This document shows positions 57,077-64,000 of a stretch of DNA of 64,000 bases, piece after piece (the stretch's first letter is position 1; every line of letters starts with the position of its first letter). Below the pieces are notes generated by a model. The model was not told where the DNA came from. It saw only the letters and a list, made by a program, of their open reading frames with translations, and did no database searches. A program made the translations under genes and the position numbers. Source of the DNA: Saprospiraceae bacterium (GTDB taxonomy: Bacteria; Bacteroidota; Bacteroidia; Chitinophagales; Saprospiraceae). The DNA is taken from NCBI GenBank assembly GCA_016717145.1, contig JADKGD010000002.1, forward strand, positions 124,001 through 188,000. Reading direction: 5' to 3'.

Positions 57077-57342
57077 AAAGTATGGTTTTGATGCCTTATC
57101 CAAAAAATTATTATCGTTTGAAATGGTGGTTTAACCTATTATAAATCCACTTTTCTAAAAATCAGCTCAAATTCAACATTCTCTACTATTATAAAACAAA
57201 TTAAAATTTGATTTTATAAGTAGTTGGTAAAAATTAAGCTCTGGCAAAAGACTTTTTGGGTTCTAAAATTGAAAAAGCAAATACATATGGAATCATTGTA
57301 ATGTAACGCTCAAAAAAAAATAAACCCTAATTGCAGGCCTAA
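57077..57342. other. Gene-free stretch
   Basis: About 266 bases between the signal peptide region of the protease and the rhodanese gene. AT-rich, no TAnnTTTG box or strong hairpin was seen. Confidence 0.4.
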
Positions 57343-57867
57343 TCACCAGATTTTTTCCAAATCGGGATTAAAAACCCACTGGCCCCATTTCTTATTGTAG
57401 GTATGGATTTTTTTTACTGGTTGGCCGTTTTTATCATCTACGTCGTAACCCATATTGACCCACTCAAAAATACTTCCATATAAATTGTAAACATATTTAT
57501 ATCCTTGCTTTTTTAATTTAGTGGCAATTTTTTCGCTTCTGTAACCGATTGAACAATAAACAATTATTCTTCTATCTTTGGGAAGATCTGCGAGGTTTTG
57601 TAAATTAAAATCATCATATCCCACAAATCTGGCGTCTGGAATATGTGATATTTGATATTCATTTAATTCCCTTGCATCCAGAAATAAATATTCTGATTGG
57701 TTTTTGAAAGCTTCAGAAACACTTATGACCGGTGCTGAATAAGACAAATAACCATCTACTTTCTTATCAAAGTTGAGGTTAGAACAACTAGCAGTTTTTA
57801 CATATTGGCCATCCAAATAAAAATTGCAGAACCAAACTATTGATATCATTAATAATTTCGATTTCAT
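57343..57867 (-). CDS. Exported rhodanese-like protein
   Basis: 174 residues. Signal peptide about 1-21. Rhodanese domain about 45-140 with the active-site loop IVYCSIGYRSEKIATKLKKQ, catalytic Cys about residue 107. Such single-domain periplasmic rhodaneses move sulfane sulfur or bind persulfide; the acceptor is unknown. C-terminal extension about 35 residues (HTYNKKWGQWVFNPDLEKIW) is unusual. It ends 95 bases before mvaD, same strand. Confidence 0.88.
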   Translation of the reverse strand: MKSKLLMISIVWFCNFYLDGQYVKTASCSNLNFDKKVDGYLSYSAPVISVSEAFKNQSEYLFLDARELNEYQISHIPDARFVGYDDFNLQNLADLPKDRRIIVYCSIGYRSEKIATKLKKQGYKYVYNLYGSIFEWVNMGYDVDDKNGQPVKKIHTYNKKWGQWVFNPDLEKIW

Positions 57868-57962
57868 CTGTTGCTTATTTAATTTTTTTTAGGTCAGTGA
57901 ACTTAATAATTATTTAGGTATTTCAATTTAAAAAACATTCGAGGTTTATTAATTTAAATCTA

Positions 57963-59003
57963 CTACAAAATCTTTTTAGGCCCAAGGCCTATCTGATCAT
58001 AAATAACCCTGCCTTCAAAACAATGCACTATAAGTTCAGAAAGAATAAATGATCTGACTTCACCGGCATATTCATCAGGATATAAAACATGGATATTTGG
58101 GCCTGCATCAAGGGTAAAAAATATTGGAATGCCAGTATCTAAACGGAAATTTTTAATTTTTCTAATAATTGTAAGAGAAGCTTCTTCCATTAAAATATAG
58201 TAGGGATCAGAAGACATCATTAGTGCATGAAGGGTCAAAGCCTCAGATTCGGCTATTTTACCAAATGTGATTATATCTCCTACTTTTAATGCTTCCATAA
58301 GTGAAATAATCTGTTGATTTGCCTGCTGATATCTTGCATTCGCATATGGATTACCTACCATGAGTTTATGCCCTGCTGTTGAAGAAACACTTTTTTCATT
58401 GGCGCTAATTATAAGAATATCATCATGAAAAGTTTTAAATACTGGATGAATTAGGTGAGATATCCCGATAGCAAAATCATCAGATGATGAAGCTATGTCA
58501 GGGTGAAATCCCCACAATCCCATCTCAGGATGTACAGATCTGCATGCGCTGCCGCTACCAAGCCTTGCTACTATAGAAGCCTTCTGAATAAATTCATTTG
58601 GTGCTGTTTTATATCCAGTAATAGATTGTTCGATTTCACAAAGACACATTGCCAAAGCCGACATACCAGAAGCTGAAGAAGCAATACCACTACTATGGGG
58701 AAAAGAATTACTACTTTCTATGTTAAGCGATATTTCTTTTAAAAATGGAAAATACTCATCGGCAATATTGTCAAGAAACTTTTCTATCCTAGCAGCAAAT
58801 GCTAAATTTTCTTTATTTTCAAATGTAAAAGTAAGATCAATTCTTCCATATTTATTCTCATCACTCCAAGCAACAAAAGTACGTGTAGCAGCTGCATTAA
58901 GCGTAAAACTAACTGATGGATTGTTTGGAAGTTGACGTCCGTGTTTTCCCCAGTATTTAATTATTGCAATATTAGAAGGACTTTCCCAGCCAACTTTTGT
59001 CAT
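57963..59003 (-). CDS. mvaD: Diphosphomevalonate decarboxylase
   Basis: 346 residues. GHMP enzyme that turns mevalonate-5-diphosphate into isopentenyl diphosphate. N-terminal start SPSNIAIIKYWGKHGRQLP and the ATP loop PHSSGIASSASGMSALAM with the Ser-rich stretch, plus GSGSACRSVHPEMG are hallmark segments. It shows the organism uses the mevalonate route for isoprenoids, unlike many Bacteroidota that use the MEP route. It follows the DUF4294 gene by 3 bases, so the two are likely co-transcribed. Confidence 0.95.
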   Translation of the reverse strand: MTKVGWESPSNIAIIKYWGKHGRQLPNNPSVSFTLNAAATRTFVAWSDENKYGRIDLTFTFENKENLAFAARIEKFLDNIADEYFPFLKEISLNIESSNSFPHSSGIASSASGMSALAMCLCEIEQSITGYKTAPNEFIQKASIVARLGSGSACRSVHPEMGLWGFHPDIASSSDDFAIGISHLIHPVFKTFHDDILIISANEKSVSSTAGHKLMVGNPYANARYQQANQQIISLMEALKVGDIITFGKIAESEALTLHALMMSSDPYYILMEEASLTIIRKIKNFRLDTGIPIFFTLDAGPNIHVLYPDEYAGEVRSFILSELIVHCFEGRVIYDQIGLGPKKIL

Positions 59004-59006
59004 ATG

Positions 59007-59678
59007 CTATTTATTACTTTCTGATCTGTTAATTTTAATGTATTTCAAAGAAGTCTCATTTTCTATTCGATAGGATACATCGAAATCTTGCAAAACTGCA
59101 TCAAGGATGGGATATTGACCATGATTATACCCTTCCTTTAGATCATAACTGTAAAGTTTTGAAAACGCATTCCAATAAAATGCTTTAAATCCTCCTTTCA
59201 AATCTTTAATATGGTTGTAGATTGGTTGTTTGGTCTCTTTTTCTATCATTTTGATCATAATTTTACCCTGAAGTTTGGTCAGATTTGTTAGTGGCGTTTC
59301 AAATTCTTTTGTCAGTTGATCTTCAAGTTCTTTTACCTTTTTTTTATATTCCTTTTCTTTCATGTTTTTGGAAGCATATTCCAGTTCCCTAAAAATTCTT
59401 ATAGCTTCTTTTGCATAAGGATAAACTTTTAATGCATAATTTCTGAATCGCATATATTTTTTATACTCATCATCATTCTTAAATTTTCTGAGTGCTGTAA
59501 TACTGACATCGTCAAGATCAGCTAATATTAATGTATCTCCTGTTTCTGTAATGATGGCTGAATATACCTTACCTTCGATGATTATTTTTGTTTCAGTACT
59601 CTTCTGATCTAAAATAGGATTTTGACTAAATCCTAAAGATGAAGTAAAAGAAAAAAATATTAAAAAAAATTTATTCAT
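59007..59678 (-). CDS. DUF4294 family exported protein
   Basis: 223 residues. Signal peptide about 1-18 (FFSFTSSLGFSQ). Highly charged helical centre (DDEYKKYMRFRNYALKVYPY and KNMKEKEYKKKVKELEDQL) and DUF4294 motif KLQGKIMIKMIEKETKQP. The family is found in Bacteroidota and is without known function. Upstream of mvaD, separated by 3 bases. The shared unit may be fortuitous. Confidence 0.85.
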   Translation of the reverse strand: MNKFFLIFFSFTSSLGFSQNPILDQKSTETKIIIEGKVYSAIITETGDTLILADLDDVSITALRKFKNDDEYKKYMRFRNYALKVYPYAKEAIRIFRELEYASKNMKEKEYKKKVKELEDQLTKEFETPLTNLTKLQGKIMIKMIEKETKQPIYNHIKDLKGGFKAFYWNAFSKLYSYDLKEGYNHGQYPILDAVLQDFDVSYRIENETSLKYIKINRSESNK

Positions 59679-59729
59679 TTATTTTTTGTTCTCAATGGAA
59701 ACGTAAAAAGAGCAGATTTAGTTATCTAA

Positions 59730-59761
59730 TTTGAAAATCTTTAACATTACAGGTATCTTTG
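59730..59761 (+). promoter_or_regulatory. Promoter of the OmpA/PD40 gene
   Basis: TTTG at 59730-59733 and TATCTTTG at 59754-59761 are 20 bases apart, both boxes of the Bacteroidota -33/-7 type, 21 bases before the start at 59783. This is one of the two best-matching promoters in the window. Confidence 0.6.
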
Positions 59762-59782
59762 CAACTTTAAAATCATTATTCA

Positions 59783-61477
59783 TTGCATAAAGTTATTCCC
59801 TTTATTCTTGTTTTTGTACTTAATACTAATGTTACCGGGCAACATAGCATTAAAAAAATTGACTACCCTGTAAATACTGATTTTATTGACGAAATATGTC
59901 CAGTAATATCATATGATGAATCTATACTTTTTTTTACACGGGTAGGTGATCCAAATTGTGAAAAGACACTTTTTATTGATAATGTTGATGTTTCACAAAC
60001 ACTGGATGAACATCAATATCTTGCTGTCTTAAAAGATGTTTATAGTCAGATAGCTACCCAAAAAATTACTGATCCTTTGTCTTCTGCATACAATCAGGAT
60101 ATCTGGTACACAAAACTTGCAGATAAAAAACCTGAAGGCATATTTCATCCTGGTTTTCCTATAAATGATGTGTTACCAAACAGTATATGCTCCAATTATG
60201 GCAAGGACAATGGCTTTCTTGTTATTAATCAATTTGCACCTAATGGTGGTATAGAACGTGGATTTTCTTCAACTGAAAAGAAAGGGGTTAATTTTGAATT
60301 TCCAAAAGCAATTAGGGTAAAAGATTTTAATCAAGCCAGTACAGAAGTAAATGTTACCGCCAGCATTGATTCTACAATTCTAATCCTGGCAATGTATCAT
60401 GAAGACGGAGTTTCTGACATGGATTTATATGTTTGTTTTAAACTTGGCATTGATTTGTATTCCCAACCAATCAATATGGGAAGTACATTAAATACACAAT
60501 TTCGCGAATCTACTCCGATGTTATCTCATGATGGCAAAAGGTTATATTTTACATCTGATCGACCAGGAGGTTATGGAGGCAAAGACATATATTACACGGA
60601 TAGGTTGGATTTTACATTTACAAAATGGAATAAACCAGAAAAACTCAATCCCCCTGTAAACTCAGCATCAAATGATTCTCATCCACATCTACTGAGAGAC
60701 AATAATTCATTATATTTTACTTCCAATAGAGATGGTTCTAGCGATATCTTCAGCGCAGAATTGATACGTAAAAAATTGCCTCAAGATTTACTTTTAACCA
60801 TTTATATCATAAATGGAGAGACTACTCAAAAATCAGCCGGAGAATTATTTTGGGGAGATGCGTTCACTACAAAACGAGATGGATATTTCAGATCCAGAGA
60901 TGGTTTATGCCGGTATAAATTCTTTGAAAATAAACCTGTTGCTTTCAAAGCTTCGAATAGAAGCTATACAAGTACTGAAATTATAATTGATCCCCAAGAT
61001 TTGGTCAATATGGGTCTTAGCCATGATACAATCGAACTTGTTATGCATTCAGATGGACGAATTGCTACAAACACTGTGGTGCAAAATCGATTCGATATGT
61101 CACACAATGATAAAATCTCTGAATCCGAACTTAATTCAGTGATCATGCTCAATAATATATATTTTGAAAGGTCAACACCTAATGTGCTTCCCGAGTCATA
61201 TCCTTCCATCCTAAAGTTATCAAAAGTATTACTGGAACGACCGAGATTATATATTACCATAATTGGGCATACCGACAATGTAGGCAGCAAAGATGCCTTA
61301 AAATTACTTTCTGAAGCACGTTCAGCTGCTATCAAAAAAATACTTGTCGAACAAGGTGTTCCTTCATCAAGAGTAGATACTGCCGGATTTGGAGATACAC
61401 GACCCCTTGGACCAAATGATACCGAAACTAATAAAAGCCGAAATAGAAGGGTCGAAATTAAGATTGTTTCTCAATGA
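59783..61477 (+). CDS. OmpA family protein with PD40 repeats
   Basis: 564 residues, start TTG at 59783 since no ATG is available. Signal peptide about 1-20 (PFILVFVLNTNVTGQ). The central part has PD40 beta-propeller-type repeats such as YFTSDRPGGYGGKDIYYTD and YFTSNRDGSSDIFSAEL. The C-terminal OmpA domain about 465-564 has TIIGHTDNVGSKDALKLLS and KSRNRRVEIKI, the residues binding diaminopimelate of peptidoglycan. It anchors the outer membrane to the wall, as in Bacteroidota gliding/secretion proteins of the PorE type, but I cannot tell whether it is PorE. Monocistronic. Confidence 0.88.
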   Translation: MHKVIPFILVFVLNTNVTGQHSIKKIDYPVNTDFIDEICPVISYDESILFFTRVGDPNCEKTLFIDNVDVSQTLDEHQYLAVLKDVYSQIATQKITDPLSSAYNQDIWYTKLADKKPEGIFHPGFPINDVLPNSICSNYGKDNGFLVINQFAPNGGIERGFSSTEKKGVNFEFPKAIRVKDFNQASTEVNVTASIDSTILILAMYHEDGVSDMDLYVCFKLGIDLYSQPINMGSTLNTQFRESTPMLSHDGKRLYFTSDRPGGYGGKDIYYTDRLDFTFTKWNKPEKLNPPVNSASNDSHPHLLRDNNSLYFTSNRDGSSDIFSAELIRKKLPQDLLLTIYIINGETTQKSAGELFWGDAFTTKRDGYFRSRDGLCRYKFFENKPVAFKASNRSYTSTEIIIDPQDLVNMGLSHDTIELVMHSDGRIATNTVVQNRFDMSHNDKISESELNSVIMLNNIYFERSTPNVLPESYPSILKLSKVLLERPRLYITIIGHTDNVGSKDALKLLSEARSAAIKKILVEQGVPSSRVDTAGFGDTRPLGPNDTETNKSRNRRVEIKIVSQ

Positions 61478-61492
61478 ATGGACCATAAATAT

Positions 61493-61521
61493 TTTGAAAT
61501 AATCACACATTTATATCTTTG
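61493..61521 (+). promoter_or_regulatory. Promoter of the MFS transporter gene
   Basis: TTTG at 61493-61496 and TATCTTTG at 61514-61521, spaced 17 bases, match the -33/-7 consensus. The start codon is 93 bases downstream, so a leader is present. Confidence 0.6.
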
Positions 61522-61614
61522 TAAAATTTATGTATAAAATAAGCAGAATGATTATTAATAGCACAATAATCAAGATGTAAAAAATTTATTTCATTTTGAA
61601 TCAATCAACATAAT

Positions 61615-62835
61615 TTGAATCAACAACGTACCATAATTCTTAGTGTAATAGTAGCCGCACTAGGTTATTTTGTAGATATCTATGACTTGTTATTGTTTAG
61701 TATTGTCAGGGTCCAAAGCCTTAAAAGTCTTGGAATTACAGACCCAACAGCACTTAAGACCATCGGTCTTTCTTTGCTTAATTGGCAAATGTGGGGAATG
61801 TTGTTTGGTGGCATCATTTGGGGAATATATGGGGATAAAAAAGGAAGATTATCTGTGCTCTTTGGGTCGATTGTAGTGTACTCCTTAGCTAATATTGCCA
61901 ATGGATTTGTCCAGGATGTAGATTCTTATAAATGGTTGAGATTCATAGCAGGATTTGGTTTGTCTGGTGAGTTAGGTGCAGGAATTACGCTCGTGAGTGA
62001 AATCATGAGTAAAGAAAAACGAGGTTATGGTACTACAGTTATAGCAAGCATCGGTATCATGGGTGCAATACTGGCATATTTTGTGAGCAAGATGTGGGAC
62101 TGGAGAATTGCTTATTTTGTAGGTGGTGGCTTGGGTATGAGCTTATTAGTTCTTAGAGTTTCGATATATGAATCCGGAATGTTCTCCCAAATAAAACATC
62201 AGGATGTAAGTAAAGGGAATTTTATAAGTCTTATTACAAATATTAAATTATTGCCCAAATACATTTGGTGTATTCTCGTTGGTTTTCCTACCTGGTTTGT
62301 TGTTGGTATTTTGGTCACTTTGAGCCCGGAATTTGGCAAAGCTTTTAATATCGAAAGTGCTGTAGATGCTGGACAAGCTGTCATGTGGTCATATCTAGGA
62401 TTGTCCTTCGGCGACCTTGTTAGTGGCTTACTAAGCCAATGGTTACAAAGTAGAAAAAAAGCTTTGTTGATATTCCACCTATTGTCTACAGCAATGGTAC
62501 TTTGGTATCTCAATAGCAGTGGAATATCTCTAGAATACTTTTACTTCAAGATTGCTTGTCTAGGCTTTGGAGTAGGATATTGGGCTGTCTTTGTTACAAA
62601 TGCTTCCGAACAATTCGGGACCAATATCAGGTCTACTGTTACAACGACCGTACCGAATTTTGCGCGAGGATCATTGCCATTGATTACTATGATGTTTTTC
62701 TATTTCGAAAAAGGATATGGCTTTATTCAATCAGCATACATTATGACATTTATCACAATAATAATAGCATTGATAGCCTGGTATAAAATGGCAGAGACAT
62801 TTAATAAAAATTTGGATTACTTAGAGGACATTTAA
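61615..62835 (+). CDS. Major facilitator superfamily transporter
   Basis: 406 residues, start TTG at 61615. Twelve membrane segments. MFS signature loop IWGIYGDKKGRLSVLFGSIV between TM2 and TM3, and GELGAGITLVSEIMSKEKRG after TM4, typical of the metabolite:proton symporter group that includes sugar and carboxylate porters. C-terminal half carries FGDLVSGLLSQWLQSRKKA. Substrate unknown. It has its own promoter and a short convergent spacing to the next gene. Confidence 0.9.
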   Translation: MNQQRTIILSVIVAALGYFVDIYDLLLFSIVRVQSLKSLGITDPTALKTIGLSLLNWQMWGMLFGGIIWGIYGDKKGRLSVLFGSIVVYSLANIANGFVQDVDSYKWLRFIAGFGLSGELGAGITLVSEIMSKEKRGYGTTVIASIGIMGAILAYFVSKMWDWRIAYFVGGGLGMSLLVLRVSIYESGMFSQIKHQDVSKGNFISLITNIKLLPKYIWCILVGFPTWFVVGILVTLSPEFGKAFNIESAVDAGQAVMWSYLGLSFGDLVSGLLSQWLQSRKKALLIFHLLSTAMVLWYLNSSGISLEYFYFKIACLGFGVGYWAVFVTNASEQFGTNIRSTVTTTVPNFARGSLPLITMMFFYFEKGYGFIQSAYIMTFITIIIALIAWYKMAETFNKNLDYLEDI

Positions 62836-62874
62836 TCATTTCCTTTAAGTAATCCATTTTATCCTTTCAAAATT

Positions 62875-63600
62875 TTAAAACGTAAGCGCCAGCCCTAAAT
62901 CGTATCTCCGATATGAAATGTCAAAAGTAGCTTTACTCCAGTTATCTCTAGTTTGATATCTGGCTTCCTGAAATTTTATACCACAAAATAAATCAAAATA
63001 GGGAATTCCTGCTCCAAGACGATATCCAATAACAGGATTAAAAAAATAACTTCCTGTTGCATTTGTCTGACCTAAATTTGTTTGTTCAAAAGCAAAACCA
63101 TATCCATACCTGACAGCTAAATAAGGAGAGGTGTTTTCCTTAATAAAATATGATCTTATTTCAGCAAAAACAGGCATTAGGTTGTTTCCTTTTTCTACCT
63201 TGTAATTGTCCAATCCCATTCCAAGACCTACGCCTAACCAATGCCTGTATTGATAACCTACACTTTGAGAGATCGAAATGCCTTTTTGATCTTTGGAATA
63301 CAAAACGGAAAATTGGCTTCGTGTGTACCACTTATTTTCTTTGAAAGAATATAATTTTTCATGCTTAAATCCATCTTCCATCTTTATCTTTTTAATAAAA
63401 GAAGATGGATATGTCATTTTCTGCCCACTTGTAAATTCAAAAATTATTGAATCAATAGGATTGTAAGATATTATTTTACAGGAGAGAACACTTCCGTTGT
63501 TTAGAAAAATCCTGTCGTTATAGGTTTTGGGTTCCTGTGCTTTTAAGAAGTGTGCCAACCCTAGTAACAGAATTACAGACAAAGATATTTTCCTGACCAT
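62875..63600 (-). CDS. Exported outer-membrane protein, hypothetical
   Basis: 241 residues. Signal peptide about 1-21 (LLLGLAHFLKAQ). Mature part: a small beta domain (NGSVLSCKIISYNPIDSIIF), then a beta-barrel with IRSYFIKENTSPYLAVRYGY, ending DLGLALTF with terminal Phe. No named family. Its start overlaps the stop of the LVIVD gene by 1 base (TAATG), so translation is probably coupled. Confidence 0.75.
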   Translation of the reverse strand: MVRKISLSVILLLGLAHFLKAQEPKTYNDRIFLNNGSVLSCKIISYNPIDSIIFEFTSGQKMTYPSSFIKKIKMEDGFKHEKLYSFKENKWYTRSQFSVLYSKDQKGISISQSVGYQYRHWLGVGLGMGLDNYKVEKGNNLMPVFAEIRSYFIKENTSPYLAVRYGYGFAFEQTNLGQTNATGSYFFNPVIGYRLGAGIPYFDLFCGIKFQEARYQTRDNWSKATFDISYRRYDLGLALTF

Positions 63601-64000
63601 TATTCGTTGATTTTAATAGTACTTACAATTTTTGGATGTCTAGGGTCACTTACGTTGAATTGGTAAAATCCATCGTCACCTATCATAAATAATCGTTTAT
63701 CATTTAACGAAATCATGTCGTAACTGTGAATGTCATTAATACTGCATAGTTCGTTGACACTATTTGGATCTTTTACATCCAGCACCTTAAACCCATATTC
63801 TCCTTCTGCCAAATAGATTTTGCCATCGCTATATGATAACCCATGTGGATTTTTCATAGGATATGATTTTATTAATTTTGGTTGAAGGACATTTGTTATA
63901 TCTATAACATCAAGTTGATTTTCGAATCCTTGACATTCGTTCCCATTTCTCAAAGTAACGTAAGCTATATTTCCGTTTACTACTACCGGATCACAAGCTC
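63600..64000 (-). CDS. LVIVD-repeat beta-propeller protein (partial, 5' end outside window)
   Basis: About 133 C-terminal residues, open at the right edge. LVIVD repeats with motifs YVTLRNGNECQGFENQL and DVIDITNVLQPKLIKSYPM and DVKDPNSVNELCSINDI alternate every 40 or so residues, the pattern of a beta-propeller surface protein. Such lipoproteins occur in Bacteroidota; lipid anchor cannot be seen. It is upstream of the outer-membrane protein, overlapping start and stop. Confidence 0.85.
   Translation of the reverse strand, partial: ACDPVVVNGNIAYVTLRNGNECQGFENQLDVIDITNVLQPKLIKSYPMKNPHGLSYSDGKIYLAEGEYGFKVLDVKDPNSVNELCSINDIHSYDMISLNDKRLFMIGDDGFYQFNVSDPRHPKIVSTIKINE

Noticed and set aside
1..64000. 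CRISPR arrays, tRNA genes, insertion sequences or prophage
   Set aside because: No regular repeat-spacer units, cloverleaf-like tracts, transposase motifs or phage structural genes were seen on either strand by eye.

Overview
The window is AT-rich bacterial chromosome from a member of the Bacteroidota. Supporting signs are several upstream boxes of the form TAnnTTTG (the -7 element used in this phylum), Bacteroidota-type families (DUF4286, DUF4294, BamA-independent outer-membrane barrels, Gram-negative lipoproteins with Ser/Asp-rich starts, a secreted M43 protease with MopE-like calcium motifs), and the fabH-efp-accB-accC cluster. A mevalonate-type decarboxylase and a second GHMP kinase suggest a lineage using the mevalonate route, such as Saprospiria or some Flavobacteriia; I am not certain below phylum level. 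I found no tRNA, rRNA, CRISPR array, IS element or phage module.

Layout. 1-2.1 kb: polyamine genes (arginine decarboxylase, deoxyhypusine-synthase-like protein cut by the left edge). 2.4-7 kb: outer-membrane barrel, orphan histidine kinase, DUF4286 protein and a TPR protein. 7.2-24.1 kb: the most interesting part, a same-strand locus of about 17 kb. In transcription order it holds an NhaD-like antiporter, a six-gene membrane complex related to hydrogenase-4/complex I but without a NiFe site, a small exported protein of unknown function, a SulP anion transporter, a porin, DabA and DabB. 24.3-31 kb: unknown small protein, prfC, acyl-CoA dehydrogenase, hutI, thioredoxin-SPOR protein. 31.1-37.7 kb: fabH, efp, accB, accC, an MsbA-like ABC exporter, galK. 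37.8-42.7 kb: lipoproteins, a 51-residue membrane protein, GHMP kinase, cysQ, glycosyltransferase. 42.7-53.9 kb: CPA2 antiporter, rhomboid protease, thymidine kinase, DUF3108 protein, rsmA, YqeY, queG, MarC, a BlaI C-terminal remnant, parE, DUF3820 protein. 54-64 kb: M43 protease, rhodanese, mvaD, DUF4294, OmpA/PD40 protein, MFS transporter, outer-membrane protein and an LVIVD-repeat protein cut by the right edge.

How the genes may work together. The 7-24 kb locus combines a DAB-type inorganic carbon pump (DabA with its zinc-site residues, DabB a NuoL-like subunit), a SulP transporter of the type that includes bicarbonate carriers, an outer-membrane porin and an Ehr-like (energy-converting hydrogenase related) complex. 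My inference is that it is a dissolved-inorganic-carbon or ion-homeostasis locus driven by proton or sodium gradients. The Ehr-like complex has no hydrogenase Cys ligands in its large subunit, and its small subunit keeps only one of the four Cys that hold the proximal cluster, so its chemistry is open.

A technical point matters for every reader: at least eight genes are interrupted by single-base shortenings in homopolymers, always one base too few. That pattern points to sequence error more than to gene decay, so I describe these genes as single, probably intact proteins with a frameshift in this sequence.
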